Source: Mycolicibacter nonchromogenicus | GTDB taxonomy: Bacteria; Actinomycetota; Actinomycetes; Mycobacteriales; Mycobacteriaceae | DNA length: 64,000 nucleotides | Reading direction: 5' to 3' | Assembly (NCBI RefSeq): GCF_002101775.1 | Contig: NZ_LQPI01000060.1 | Coordinates: 104,150-168,149 of the forward strand | Part shown: piece by piece, positions 50,393 to 59,881 of the stretch | Numbering within the stretch: position 1 is the first letter of the stretch | Layout: the number at the start of each line of letters is the position of its first letter | Program-made: the position numbers and the translations under genes | The notes under the pieces: model-generated | What the model was told of the DNA's origin: nothing | Seen by the model: the letters and a program-made list of their open reading frames with translations, nothing else | Databases searched by the model: none

Positions 50393-51220
50393 TCAGCCGA
50401 TGACGAACGACTTCAGATCGGGGTTGGCGGCCAAGCCCCAGGCGCTGATTCGGTCGGAGATCACCCGGCGCAACTGGTCGGGTCCGAAGATGCCCGCTTC
50501 GGCGAGTCCGGCCTGCCGGTCGGCGTAGGCATCGATGTCGGCGCCGACGATCTTGAGCTCGGCGGCCCGGGCGGCGATCGCGGCCACCGTCTCGTCGTGC
50601 ACGTAATCCAGGCAGTGCGCGACCAGGTTCGAGAAGAACTCCTCGTGCCGTTCCTCGTCGCCGGCGATCCGAGCGATCAGCGCCTTGAGCACCGGCTCAT
50701 CGATCTGGTCGGCCAGGTTGCGGGAGAACTCGGCGCAGGCGCGCTCGTAGAAGGCCATGAACACCAGCGTCTCGACCTGGCTGTAGTGGTCGGCGCGGTA
50801 GCCCTTCTGCACGTGCTCCATGCGGACACGCTCGTTCTCGTCGGGGTCGATTTCCCGGGTCACGATGAGGTACTCCCGCAGCGCGATGGCGTGCAGGTGC
50901 TCCTCAGCGGTCCAGCGGCCGATCCAGCGGCCCCACTTGTCTTCGAGGATGAAGTGCTCGACGAACTCGCGGTGGTAGCCGGCCAGGCTGTCCTTCTCGA
51001 CGAGCAGGATCTCAAGGGCGTCGGTGATCACCTTGGGCAGCGTGACCTGTGACGGGTCCCAGTCCTTGCCGCCGAGAAACGCGAAGTTCTGGCCCTGCTC
51101 GAACGGCACGAAGTCGTGCGCGTACCACGGGTCCACCGTGTCGATGTGCCGGGCCAAGTTGGCGCCGACCACGGGTTCCAGTTCCAGGATCAGTGCATTA
51201 GCAACGGGACGTTCAGCCAT
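50393..51220 (-). CDS. desA2: Acyl-ACP desaturase family protein DesA2
   Basis: A 275-residue ferritin-like diiron protein. The two carboxylate/His motifs are TAEEHLHAIALREYL and AGDEERHEEFFSNLV, as in plant-type stearoyl-ACP desaturases. It acts in the cytosol on ACP-bound acyl chains and is linked to mycolic acid production. Length equals that recalled for Rv1094. It lies between phoH2 and glyA on the same strand, with about 190 and 85 bp spacing. Confidence 0.92.
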   Translation of the reverse strand: MAERPVANALILELEPVVGANLARHIDTVDPWYAHDFVPFEQGQNFAFLGGKDWDPSQVTLPKVITDALEILLVEKDSLAGYHREFVEHFILEDKWGRWIGRWTAEEHLHAIALREYLIVTREIDPDENERVRMEHVQKGYRADHYSQVETLVFMAFYERACAEFSRNLADQIDEPVLKALIARIAGDEERHEEFFSNLVAHCLDYVHDETVAAIAARAAELKIVGADIDAYADRQAGLAEAGIFGPDQLRRVISDRISAWGLAANPDLKSFVIG

Positions 51221-51305
51221 GAAAGTAACTGTAACCCGAATTCACACTATCTTGTCAACTCGGGGGCGGCGTGTTTCGCGCCCCTGGCGGGGCGGCCCGC
51301 TGCGG

Positions 51306-52616
51306 TCAGGCGAGCTTCCAGTCCTCCAGACCGTCGTACAGCGGGAAGTCCTGCGCCAGCTTGGCGACCCGGGCCCGCAGCGCCGGCACGTCAGCGGCCG
51401 ACCCGGCCGCCAGTGCCGTGGCGATGACATCGGCGACCTCTGTGAACTCGGCGTCGCCGAAACCACGGGCAGCCAGCGCCGGGGTGCCCACCCGAAGCCC
51501 CGAGGTGACCATCGGCGGCCGCGGGTCGTTCGGGACGGCGTTGCGGTTGACCGTGATGCCGACCTCGTGCAGCAGGTCCTCGGCCATCTGGCCGTCCAGC
51601 GGCGAGTCCCGCAGGTCGACGAGCACCAGGTGCACGTCCGTGCCTCCGCTGACCACCGAGACACCGGCCTTGGCCACGTCGGCGGCCAACAGCCGCTCGG
51701 CGATGATCTTCGCGCCGGACAGCACCCGCTGCTGACGCTCAGCGAACTCGGGTGTGCCGGCGATCTTGAGCGCGACGGCTTTGGCGGCGATCACGTGCAT
51801 CAGCGGACCGCCCTGCTGACCCGGGAAGACCGCCGAGTTGATCTGCTTGGCGAACTCCTTCTTGCCGACGATCAGACCGGACCGCGGCCCCCCGAGCGTC
51901 TTGTGCACCGTGGTCGACACCACCTGGGCGTGCGGCACCGGCGACGGGTGCAGCCCGGCGGCCACCAGACCGGCGAAGTGCGCCATGTCCACCCACAGCG
52001 TCGCGCCGACCTCGTCGGCGATCGAGCGGAACGCGGCGAAGTCGAGGATGCGCGGGTAGGCCGACCAGCCGGCGATGATCACCTTCGGCTTGAACTCCAG
52101 CGCCTGTGCCCGGACGACGTCCATGTCCACGCGGTGGGTGACTGCGTCCACGCCGTAGAAGGCGTTCTCGTAGAGCTTGCCGGAGAAGTTCAGCCGCATC
52201 CCGTGGGTCAGGTGTCCCCCGTTGGCCAAGTCCAGGCCAAGAAGGCGGTCGCCGGGCTCCAGCAGTGCCTGCAGCACCGCGGCGTTGGCCTGTGCACCCG
52301 AGTGCGGCTGGACGTTGGCGAAGTCGGCGCCGAACAGCTCCTTGGCACGGTCACGCGCGATGTTCTCCACCACGTCGACGTGCTCGCACCCGCCGTAGTA
52401 GCGCCGGCCGGGCAGGCCCTCGGCGTACTTGTTGGTCAGCACACTGCCCTGCGCCTGCAACACCGCCCGCGGCACGAAGTTCTCCGAGGCGATCATCTCC
52501 AGCGTGTCGCGCTGTCGCCCCAGCTCCTTGCCGAGCAGCTCGGCGATGTCGGGGTCGAGCTCGGCCAGTGGAGTCGACAGGGTGGATGCGGGGCGGGTGT
52601 TCGGTGCAGCAGTCAC
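51306..52616 (-). CDS. glyA: Serine hydroxymethyltransferase
   Basis: GlyA interconverts serine and glycine and loads tetrahydrofolate with a one-carbon unit. The 436-residue PLP enzyme shows MIASENFVPRAVLQAQGS, the NKYAEGLPGRRYYGGCEHVD motif, and the PLP-binding Lys in STTVHKTLGGPRSG. GTG 52616 is preceded by GGAGG close to the start. Corresponds to Rv1093 (glyA1). Confidence 0.96.
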   Translation of the reverse strand: MTAAPNTRPASTLSTPLAELDPDIAELLGKELGRQRDTLEMIASENFVPRAVLQAQGSVLTNKYAEGLPGRRYYGGCEHVDVVENIARDRAKELFGADFANVQPHSGAQANAAVLQALLEPGDRLLGLDLANGGHLTHGMRLNFSGKLYENAFYGVDAVTHRVDMDVVRAQALEFKPKVIIAGWSAYPRILDFAAFRSIADEVGATLWVDMAHFAGLVAAGLHPSPVPHAQVVSTTVHKTLGGPRSGLIVGKKEFAKQINSAVFPGQQGGPLMHVIAAKAVALKIAGTPEFAERQQRVLSGAKIIAERLLAADVAKAGVSVVSGGTDVHLVLVDLRDSPLDGQMAEDLLHEVGITVNRNAVPNDPRPPMVTSGLRVGTPALAARGFGDAEFTEVADVIATALAAGSAADVPALRARVAKLAQDFPLYDGLEDWKLA

Positions 52617-52735
52617 GCCCTCCAGTCTGGCACGCGGAACTTCACCCGATTGCCGCAGGCCAGCGATCGCTGTCTCGGCGCCGACTGTGCGGATTTATCC
52701 GCAAATCACGAGGTCCGGTGTGTAAAACCGCACAC

Positions 52736-53959
52736 TCACCCCACCGGCCGGGTCGCGGGCGTCAGCTCCGCCCGCAGGCTCGACGGCGTCAGCGGCTCGT
52801 CGAGCAGCCGACGGAACCGCTCGGTGAGACTCACCCCGGGCGGTGCGGCGTCGAGCCACCCGCGCAGCAGCCGGTAGCCCTCCACATAGGTCGAGGTGTA
52901 GGCCCGCCACAGCGGCGAGGACAGGAACCGCAGGCTCTGGCGGGCCCGGTCCTCGGGGACCAGCAGCCAGCGCCGCAGGTAGTCGACCACCTCGTCGGCG
53001 TCGCGGTGCTCGTCGTGCAGCATCAGCGCCGCATCTTGGCGGACGTCTGCCAGCGCCGCGGCGGCCTCGGACACCGCTTCGGCCCGCGCACCGTCGAACG
53101 GCAAGCCCAAGTCGGCGTAGATCTCGGCCGCCCAGGCGCCCCAGCCCGGACCGACGGCGGCATACAGCGCCAAGTCAGCCAGTCCCTCAGCCATCAGGCA
53201 TTGCGGCGTATTGACCAGGAAGATGGTCTGCTCGGCCTGGCCGAGCTTTTCCACCAGCCCGGCCTCCTTGCGGCAGTGCTCGGTGTGATGTCCCGGGTAG
53301 GACTCGTGGGCCACCAAGCGCGGCAGATTCGACATCAACTGTTTGAGGTCGGCGTTGACCGCCACGGTGGACTGGTAGCCGCCGCGGTAGTAGTTGAACC
53401 CCGACCACGGTTTGTCGGTGACCACCTCGTAGGTGATGGTTTCGGTCTCCGGCAGCGGGAAATGTGCCCGCACCCGGTCCCGCAGCGCCGAGGAGAACGC
53501 GTGGATGGCCGCCTCCAGGCGCTCCGGCGGAATCTCTTCGGCCCTCCGGTGCTCGGCCATGCGCTCGGCCAACGGACCGGACCCGCCCAGCGCCTCGTCG
53601 AGGCGGGCGTGTGCCTGGCGATACCGGTCGGGGTCGCCCTTGACGATCTCGACGTCGAAGTAGTCGCGCACCTCATCGACAAAACCGACCTGCTCGCCGG
53701 CGAACTTGCGCCCGGCGCACGCCAGCGCCCGCAGATGTACCCGCAGGTACTCAGCGCGCGCCGGATCGAGGCCGCCGGGCAGCGCCGCGACCAGTTTCTC
53801 GGCCTGACGGGCCAGGTCCGACGGGTTGGGTGTGGGCTCGTCGGCGACCAGTCGCTGCAGCTCGGGGTCGCCGGTGAAGGCGTCGACATACCCCTGCTCG
53901 ATGCGGTCGAAGCGCAGACCGAGCAACAGGTATTCGCGGATCAATGCGGCGTGCTCCAT
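52736..53959 (-). CDS. DUF885 zinc-metallopeptidase-like protein
   Basis: A 407-residue mostly helical protein with the DUF885 zinc motif HESYPGHH (HExxxGHH) near residue 218, followed downstream by LMAEGLADLALY, which supplies the further zinc-binding Glu. No signal peptide is visible, so it acts in the cytosol. Substrates are unknown; relatives are dicarboxypeptidase-like. TAGCCT 8 nt before ATG 53959 indicates a leaderless promoter. It is divergent from coaA. Confidence 0.82.
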   Translation of the reverse strand: MEHAALIREYLLLGLRFDRIEQGYVDAFTGDPELQRLVADEPTPNPSDLARQAEKLVAALPGGLDPARAEYLRVHLRALACAGRKFAGEQVGFVDEVRDYFDVEIVKGDPDRYRQAHARLDEALGGSGPLAERMAEHRRAEEIPPERLEAAIHAFSSALRDRVRAHFPLPETETITYEVVTDKPWSGFNYYRGGYQSTVAVNADLKQLMSNLPRLVAHESYPGHHTEHCRKEAGLVEKLGQAEQTIFLVNTPQCLMAEGLADLALYAAVGPGWGAWAAEIYADLGLPFDGARAEAVSEAAAALADVRQDAALMLHDEHRDADEVVDYLRRWLLVPEDRARQSLRFLSSPLWRAYTSTYVEGYRLLRGWLDAAPPGVSLTERFRRLLDEPLTPSSLRAELTPATRPVG

Positions 53960-53972
53960 ACCCGATCAGGCT

Positions 53973-53985
53973 AACCGCAGCGGTT
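53973..53985. promoter_or_regulatory. Perfect palindrome AACCGCAGCGGTT between divergent starts
   Basis: A 13-bp palindrome (AACCGC, central A, GCGGTT) lies between the DUF885 gene and coaA and touches the -10 box of DUF885. It may be an operator for either gene. Confidence 0.35.
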
Positions 53986-54004
53986 CCTGCAAGACTGTAT
54001 GGTC

Positions 54005-54943
54005 ATGCGGCGGCTTAGCGAGCCGAGTCCATACGTGGAGTTCGACCGACGTCAGTGGCGGACATTGCGTATGTCGACGCCAATGCCACTCACCGAAGAA
54101 GAAGTTGTCGCCCTGCGCGGCCTCGGTGAGCAGGTCGACCTGTTGGAGGTCGAAGAGGTCTATCTACCCCTCGCGCGTCTGTTGCACCTGCAGGTCGCCG
54201 CCCGCCAGCAGCTGTTCGCCGCGACAGCGGAGTTCCTCGGCGAGAACGATCAGAGCCCCGACCGGCCGGTGCCGTTCATCATCGGGGTGGCCGGCAGTGT
54301 GGCGGTCGGGAAGTCGACCACAGCCCGTGTGCTGCAGGCACTGCTGGCCCGCTGGGATCACCACCCCCGGGTGGATCTGGTCACCACCGACGGGTTCCTC
54401 TACCCCAACCAGGAGTTGGCGCGCAGGAACCTGATGCACCGCAAAGGGTTTCCGGAAAGCTACAACCGCCGCGCGCTGATGCGGTTTGTCACCTCGGTGA
54501 AATCCGGCGCCGACTACGTGTGCGCGCCGGTGTACTCACACCTGAGCTACGACATCGTTCCCAGCGCCAAGCAGGTGGTCCGCCACCCCGACATCTTGAT
54601 CCTCGAAGGCCTCAACGTTCTGCAGACCGGACCGACGCTGATGGTCTCGGACCTGTTCGACTTCTCGCTCTACGTCGACGCCCGGGTCGAAGACATCGAG
54701 CACTGGTACGTCGCGCGGTTCCTGGCGATGCGCTCCACCTCGTTCGCCAACCCCGACTCGCATTTCCACCACTACGCAGCCCTCAATGATCAGCAGGCGG
54801 TGGCTGCCGCGCGCGACATCTGGCGCTCGATCAACCGGCCCAACCTGATCGAGAACATCCTGCCCACCCGGCCGCGAGCGACCCTGGTGCTGCGCAAGGA
54901 CGCCGATCACTCCATCAACAGGCTGCGGCTGCGCAAGCTCTAG
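54005..54943 (+). CDS. coaA: Type I pantothenate kinase
   Basis: CoaA phosphorylates pantothenate, the first and regulated step of coenzyme A synthesis. The 312-residue protein has Walker A GVAGSVAVGKSTTARVLQAL, the TTDGFLYPN loop, HRKGFPESYNRRALMRF and the C-terminal LRKDADHSINRLRLRKL. ATG 54005 matches the start I recall for the M. tuberculosis enzyme (M-R/S-RLSEPSPYVEFDRRQ); ATG 53999 is possible. Corresponds to Rv1092c. Confidence 0.95.
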   Translation: MRRLSEPSPYVEFDRRQWRTLRMSTPMPLTEEEVVALRGLGEQVDLLEVEEVYLPLARLLHLQVAARQQLFAATAEFLGENDQSPDRPVPFIIGVAGSVAVGKSTTARVLQALLARWDHHPRVDLVTTDGFLYPNQELARRNLMHRKGFPESYNRRALMRFVTSVKSGADYVCAPVYSHLSYDIVPSAKQVVRHPDILILEGLNVLQTGPTLMVSDLFDFSLYVDARVEDIEHWYVARFLAMRSTSFANPDSHFHHYAALNDQQAVAAARDIWRSINRPNLIENILPTRPRATLVLRKDADHSINRLRLRKL

Positions 54944-54991
54944 GTTGTTGCCGGCGATCGCAAGCAGCGGGTCGCCGCCATCCGCCGGGCG

Positions 54992-55576
54992 CTATGGCTG
55001 CGTCGCGGTGCCCGGCTGGGGCTGTCCCGGCGGAGGCACGGGCTCGCCCGGCGGGGGCAACCCCGCCGCGGGTGCGGGCTCGGGCGGCGGCCCGAAGCCC
55101 GGCAGCCCCGGGAAGGCCGGCGGCGGGAATTCCGGCGGCGGCGGGAATTGCGGAGGCGGCGGGAAACCCGGGGGCGGAGGGAATTCCGGCGGAGGCGGGA
55201 AACCCGGGGGCGGAGCCTCAGGCGCCGGCGCGCCATCACCCGGTGGCGGTGCCGCCGGCGTCGATGGGTTGGCAGCGGGAGTCAAGGTGTCCGGGCACAG
55301 TTCTTTCTGCGCCCCGTCGATCATGACCTTGGTGACACCGTCGGCGACCTTGGCGCCGAACCGGTCCTTGGCCGGGCGACCCTTCTGCAGGTTCTCGCAG
55401 ATGATCTTGCCGAACTGCACCGCCCCGGACGAGGTGCTCAGCCCGGGACTGTTCCCGTACTTGAAGCCGTGCGAATCAAGGTAGCTGAGGTAACTCGCCT
55501 CGTCGGCCTGCGCCGGCGCAGCGGCGTAGATCAGAGTTCCGGGAATCAGCGTCATCGCCGCCAGCCGCCACTTCAT
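54992..55576 (-). CDS. Secreted DUF732 protein with proline-rich repeats
   Basis: A 194-residue exported protein. Signal peptide MKWRLAAMTLIPGTLIYAAA with cleavage near AQA/DE. A DUF732 domain follows (about 25-95: EASYLSYLDSHGFKYGNSPG, with Cys in KIICENL and KELCPDT forming a likely disulfide). The C-terminal 95 residues are Pro-rich with FPPPP units repeated about five times (GFPPPPEFPPPPGFPPPPQF), a likely wall-spanning or flexible tail. Function unknown. Repeat number is prone to change by slippage. Confidence 0.8.
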   Translation of the reverse strand: MKWRLAAMTLIPGTLIYAAAPAQADEASYLSYLDSHGFKYGNSPGLSTSSGAVQFGKIICENLQKGRPAKDRFGAKVADGVTKVMIDGAQKELCPDTLTPAANPSTPAAPPPGDGAPAPEAPPPGFPPPPEFPPPPGFPPPPQFPPPPEFPPPAFPGLPGFGPPPEPAPAAGLPPPGEPVPPPGQPQPGTATQP

Positions 55577-55691
55577 GGGAGAAAACTGTAGACGGTGACA
55601 CCCGTGGCGACACGATTAGTGGGCGGCAAGTCAACTCAGGCAGCGCAACCCGCGGTGATGCGTCAGCGCGCAGCACGCCGCGCAGACCGCG

Positions 55692-56492
55692 CTACCGACC
55701 GAATCTGCGGTGCCGCACGCTGTAGTCGCGCAACGCCCGCAGGAAGTCGACCCGGCGAAACGCCGGCCAGTGCGCCTCGGTGAACCACATCTCCGAGTAG
55801 GCGCTCTGCCACAACAGGAAGCCCGACAGCCGCTGCTCCCCGGAGGTGCGGATCACCAGGTCCGGGTCGGGCTGGCCCGACGTGTAAAGGTTCTCCGAGA
55901 TCCCCTCGACGGTCACCGCGTCGACGAGTTCCTCAGCCGTGGCGCCGTTGGCCAGGTGCTTGCCGAGCAGGCTGCGCACGGCGTCGACGATCTCCTGCCT
56001 GCCGCCGTAGCCGACCGCGACGTTGACGTGCAGGCGTGAGGCCCCGCCGTCCGTGGTCGCGGTACTTTCGACGGCCTCCCGCAGACGGCGAGCCGGCTCC
56101 TCGCCCAGCAGAGTCAGGTCCCCCACGGTGCGCACGGTCCACCGGTTCGCCGGCGCGCAGATCTCCTCCACCACGTCGGTGATGATCTCGATGAGCGCGG
56201 CCAGTTCGGCGGGGTCGCGCTGCAGGTTCTCCGTGGACAGCAGGTAGACGGTGGCCATCTCGATGCCCGCGTCAGCGCACCAGCGCAGCATCTCGGCGAT
56301 CTTGGCCGCGCCCATCCGGTAGCCGTAGCTGACGTCCTCGTAGCCGGCATCGCGCGCCCATCGCCGGTTACCGTCGCAGAGAACGGCGATGTGGCGGGGC
56401 AGATTCGACCGCGACGCCGCCAGGCCCTGCCGGAGACGCAGTTCGTAGATCCGGTACAGCGGCTCTTTCATGCGCGCCGGGATGATTGCCAC
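55692..56492 (-). CDS. Short-chain (2Z)-prenyl diphosphate synthase
   Basis: A 266-residue cis-prenyltransferase (UppS family). The catalytic HIAVLCDGNRRWARDAGY (diphosphate-binding Asp) is near residue 40, with STENLQRDP and the C-terminal DLVIRTSGEQRLSGFLLWQ and SEMWFTEAHWPAFR. It closely follows what I recall of Rv1086, which makes Z,E-farnesyl diphosphate for decaprenyl phosphate synthesis. GTG 56492 gives the start nearest to Rv1086 and has TAGTCT 8 nt upstream. Confidence 0.9.
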   Translation of the reverse strand: MAIIPARMKEPLYRIYELRLRQGLAASRSNLPRHIAVLCDGNRRWARDAGYEDVSYGYRMGAAKIAEMLRWCADAGIEMATVYLLSTENLQRDPAELAALIEIITDVVEEICAPANRWTVRTVGDLTLLGEEPARRLREAVESTATTDGGASRLHVNVAVGYGGRQEIVDAVRSLLGKHLANGATAEELVDAVTVEGISENLYTSGQPDPDLVIRTSGEQRLSGFLLWQSAYSEMWFTEAHWPAFRRVDFLRALRDYSVRHRRFGR

Positions 56493-56567
56493 GAAAACCC
56501 AGACTACTGTGATCTTCAAGCAGTGACGGGAATCAGTCCGGGATCCGCATGGAGTTCAGGAAGGTCC

Positions 56568-57281
56568 ATGAGCACCCACACCGACATCATCGCCGAGCCG
56601 AATCCACCCGGTCCGCAGGCCGGCGCGACCGCACCGCACACCAAGCCGCGGGCGCGCGGCTGGATTCATTTCGTGTCGGCCATCGTGGCCCTGATCGCCG
56701 GGATCGCCCTAGTCGCTGTGACCTGGCCGCTGGCCGGGCTCGAGGCCGGATTGGCGTCGGTGGCCTACTCCATCTCGGTGGTCGGCATGTTCGCGGTCAG
56801 CGCGACCTATCACCGGATCACGTGGAAGACAGTCGCCGCCAGGATCCGCATGAAGCGGCTCGACCACGCGATGATCTTCATCTTCATCGCGGGCACCTAC
56901 ACGCCGTTCGCGCTGTTGGCGATGGACCACGGCGCCCAGGAGCGGCTGGTGATGACGATCGTGTGGGGCGGGGCGCTGGCCGGCGCGGTGCTGAAACTGT
57001 GCTGGCCGACGGCACCGAAGTGGGTCGGCGTACCGCTCTACCTGATGCTGGGCTGGGTGTCGGCGTTTTTCATCGCCACGATCATGCATAACGCCGGCGT
57101 GGCGGCGATGGTGCTGCTGGCCGTGGGCGGCGCGCTCTACAGCATCGGCGCGATCATGTACGCGCTGAAGTGGCCCGACCCCTGGCCCGAGACGTTCGGC
57201 TACCACGAGTTCTTCCACGCCTGCACCGCTTTGGCCGCGGTCTGCCAGTACATCGCGATCTGGTTCGCGGCGCTGTACTAG
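56568..57281 (+). CDS. Hemolysin III (TrhA/PAQR) family membrane protein
   Basis: A 237-residue seven-helix protein of the hemolysin III/PAQR family. After a disordered lead, helices begin at about residue 40. Conserved motifs: SATYHRITW after helix 2, RLDHAMIFIFIAGTYTPFAL, and the terminal FGYHEFFHACTALAAVCQY; the His/Asp residues suit a metal site. The role in mycobacteria is unsettled; TrhA of E. coli affects membrane lipid homeostasis. ATG 56568 has AGGAAGG just upstream; an upstream extension overlaps the prenyl synthase. Corresponds to Rv1085c. Confidence 0.88.
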   Translation: MSTHTDIIAEPNPPGPQAGATAPHTKPRARGWIHFVSAIVALIAGIALVAVTWPLAGLEAGLASVAYSISVVGMFAVSATYHRITWKTVAARIRMKRLDHAMIFIFIAGTYTPFALLAMDHGAQERLVMTIVWGGALAGAVLKLCWPTAPKWVGVPLYLMLGWVSAFFIATIMHNAGVAAMVLLAVGGALYSIGAIMYALKWPDPWPETFGYHEFFHACTALAAVCQYIAIWFAALY

Positions 57282-57296
57282 CTGTCTGGCCGGGGC

Positions 57297-57680
57297 CTAC
57301 AGGTGGGTGATGTTCTCCGCCGACCAGTAGGCCTTCATGCCGGAGATCTTGCCGTCGCCGTCGAACACCATCACGTCGATGGGCTCGATGCGCATCCGGT
57401 GGTCACCGTTGGTGATGGTCAGCGCGAAGTGGAACGCCGCCTCGTTTCCGGCGACCCGCAGCGTCACCAGCTCCGACTTGCGTTCCAGACCGGTGATGGC
57501 CGAGTAGAAGTTGCGAATGGCCTGGTGGCCGATGTGCACCCCACCGCCCACCGGGTCCTCCACGGTGGCGTCGGCCGCGTACAGCTCAACCAGCGCGTCG
57601 GCGTCGCCGCCGCCGACCAGCTCGATGTAGCGGTGGACGGTCTCGGTGATGGCCTGGGACTTGTCCGGTGCACTCGTCAT
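57297..57680 (-). CDS. Steroid delta-isomerase-like (NTF2 fold) protein
   Basis: A 127-residue NTF2-like protein similar to ketosteroid isomerase: the HRYIELVGGGDADALVELYA helix with a Tyr in the KSI position, ATVEDPVGGG with the catalytic-base Asp, GHQAIRNFYSAIT and EPIDVMVFDGDGKISGM with the second Asp. Delta5-Delta4 isomerisation is therefore plausible, but SnoaL-like or other roles remain possible. ATG 57680 excludes an Arg/Cys-rich extension. Confidence 0.78.
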   Translation of the reverse strand: MTSAPDKSQAITETVHRYIELVGGGDADALVELYAADATVEDPVGGGVHIGHQAIRNFYSAITGLERKSELVTLRVAGNEAAFHFALTITNGDHRMRIEPIDVMVFDGDGKISGMKAYWSAENITHL

Positions 57681-57690
57681 GTGCCGCACG

Positions 57691-59751
57691 TTACACGGAG
57701 GTCGGATTCGCGGGCACTTCCAGGGCGGCGGCCAACCCCGCCGCGCTGCCCACCGGCAAGTCGCACACCGGGCCCCGGCAGACATAGGCCGCGTCGGCGC
57801 CGTTGACCAGGTCTCGTCCGCGCAGCAGCTCAGACGAATCCGCCGCCCCGCCGACCACGATCGTCCCGCCGGGAGCCAGCCGGCGCGCCTGCGCCAACAG
57901 CTCAGAATCCGGGCCGGTGCAGGCCACGGCGATCTGCAGCGGACCGCGCACGTAGGCCTCGGCGATACCGAGCCAGTGCCCGACCGCGCGCGGCGCCCGC
58001 TCCAGCAGCACGGCGTGCGCGGCCAGTGCGTCGGTGGCCGCCTGGCGGTAGCGCTCGCCGCGGTCCGCGGGGGCCAGATGGGCCGCGGTCAGCAGCGCCT
58101 CGGTGATCAGCGCCGCGCCCGACGGGGTGGCACCGTCCGTCGGGTCGCTGGGGCGCAACATCAGGGCTTCGGCGTCGTCGGCGGTGTCGAACCAGCGCCC
58201 CGGGGTGTTCGGATCGGCGAAGTGGGCCAGCGCGGTGTCGAGCAGATCGGTGGCGGCATCGAGCAGGCGCTGCTCACCGTTGAGCTGATACAGGCTGAGC
58301 AGTCCGGTGGCCAGCGCACCGTAGTCCTCCAGGATCGCTGCGCTGTCGGACACCCGGCCGACCAGGCTGGCCCGCCGTAGCCGACCGTCGATCAGGTGCA
58401 TCTCGAGCAGCTTGCCGGCACACTCTTGGGCCGCGGCGGTCAGGCTCGGATCCCCCAGTGCCACAGCAGCTTCGGCCAACGCGGTGATCGCCATGCCGTT
58501 CCAGGCTGTCACCACTTTGGCGTCGCGCCCGGGCTGCGGCCGGGACCGACGAGCATCCAGCAGCAGCCGGCGCACCCGCTCAAGGCGCTGCGGATCGGGA
58601 TCGACCGGAAGCTGCAGCACCGAACTGCCTGAGCCATTCGGCGGCCCCAGCTTCCCCTCTCCTTCGTCGAGCCTCGCTGAACCGCCGGTCTCGAATGTGC
58701 CCTCCGCCGTCACCCCGAAAACCTCTGCGGCCCAAGCGCCGTCCTCGGCGCCGAGAACCGCGGTCAGCTGTTCGGGGGTCCACACGTAGGTCAAGCCCTC
58801 CTGCCCGTCGGCGTCGGCGTCCAGCGACGAGATGAACATCCCGTCGCCGGACAGATCCGTCAGCAGGAATCGGGCCGTCTCAGCGGTCACCCGCGTGGCC
58901 AGCGGATCACCGGTGCGCCGGGCCCAGTGCGCGTAGGCCCGCAACAGCAATGCGTTGTCGTACAGCATCTTCTCGAAATGCGGTACCACCCAGGCGTTGT
59001 CGACGCTGTAGCGGGCGAATCCGCCGGCGAGCTGGTCATAGATTCCGCCGCGGGCCATTGCCGCGCCGGCACGCTGCACCGCCTGAAGCGCCGACCGGTC
59101 CCCCGTCCGTTCGTGGTGACGGAGCAGCGTTTCCAGCAGCGCCGACGGCGGGAACTTCGGCGCACCGCCGAATCCGCCGTGCGCAGTGTCCTCGTCACGC
59201 AGCACCGCGGCCACCGCGGCGTCGCACAGCATCGCGTCGACCGGCGGCCCCTCCCCCGGCGGCCCGGCCGCCATCGAGCGCAACTCGGCGGCGATGTTGT
59301 CCGATGCCTCCTCGACTTCGCCGCGGCGTTCGTTCCAGGTGGCAGTGATCGCCGAAAGCAGGTTCAGGAAGGCATCTTTGGGGTAGTACGTGCCACAGTA
59401 GAACGGCCGGCCATCCGGAGTCAGGAAGCAGGTCATCGGCCAGCCGCCACGCCCGGTCAGGGCCTGGGTGGCGGTCATGTAGATCGCGTCGATGTCCGGG
59501 CGCTCCTCCCGGTCGACCTTGATGCACACGAAGCCTGCGTTCATCGCCGCCGCCACCTCAGCGTCCTCGAACGAGCCGTGCGCCATCACATGACACCAAT
59601 GGCAGGCCGCGTAGCCGACCGACAGCAGGATGGGCACGTCGCGTTGCGCGGCCTGGGCCAGCGCCTCAGGCGTCCACTCCCACCAATCCACCGGGTTGTC
59701 GGCGTGTTGACGCAGGTAGGGGCTGGCGGACGCTGCGAGACGGTTGGCCAT
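57691..59751 (-). CDS. DUF255 thioredoxin-fold, six-hairpin protein (Rv1084-like)
   Basis: A 686-residue YyaL-type protein. The N-terminal thioredoxin-like domain (about 1-160) starts NRLAASASPYLRQHADNPVD and has YAACHWCHVM with a CxxC-type CHWC; GRGGWPMTCFLTPDGRPF is also conserved. The rest is an alpha/alpha barrel (FPPSALLETLLRHHERTG; QLAGGFARYSVDNAWVVPHF; KVVTAWNGMAITALAEAAV). Function is unknown in bacteria; related to eukaryotic spermatogenesis-associated protein 20. It starts 11 bp after the KSI-like gene in reading sense reversed, so they likely share a transcript. Confidence 0.87.
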   Translation of the reverse strand: MANRLAASASPYLRQHADNPVDWWEWTPEALAQAAQRDVPILLSVGYAACHWCHVMAHGSFEDAEVAAAMNAGFVCIKVDREERPDIDAIYMTATQALTGRGGWPMTCFLTPDGRPFYCGTYYPKDAFLNLLSAITATWNERRGEVEEASDNIAAELRSMAAGPPGEGPPVDAMLCDAAVAAVLRDEDTAHGGFGGAPKFPPSALLETLLRHHERTGDRSALQAVQRAGAAMARGGIYDQLAGGFARYSVDNAWVVPHFEKMLYDNALLLRAYAHWARRTGDPLATRVTAETARFLLTDLSGDGMFISSLDADADGQEGLTYVWTPEQLTAVLGAEDGAWAAEVFGVTAEGTFETGGSARLDEGEGKLGPPNGSGSSVLQLPVDPDPQRLERVRRLLLDARRSRPQPGRDAKVVTAWNGMAITALAEAAVALGDPSLTAAAQECAGKLLEMHLIDGRLRRASLVGRVSDSAAILEDYGALATGLLSLYQLNGEQRLLDAATDLLDTALAHFADPNTPGRWFDTADDAEALMLRPSDPTDGATPSGAALITEALLTAAHLAPADRGERYRQAATDALAAHAVLLERAPRAVGHWLGIAEAYVRGPLQIAVACTGPDSELLAQARRLAPGGTIVVGGAADSSELLRGRDLVNGADAAYVCRGPVCDLPVGSAAGLAAALEVPANPTSV

Positions 59752-59881
59752 CCATCCACGCTAATCCTGATCGACGCCGGCCGGCACTTAAGAGCTACCA
59801 CTGACCCGGGTGGGCCACAACAACCAGGACGAAAGCCGAAGGGGCGGCTGCGAATCCTGCGTTAGGAAGATGTCAGAGCCG

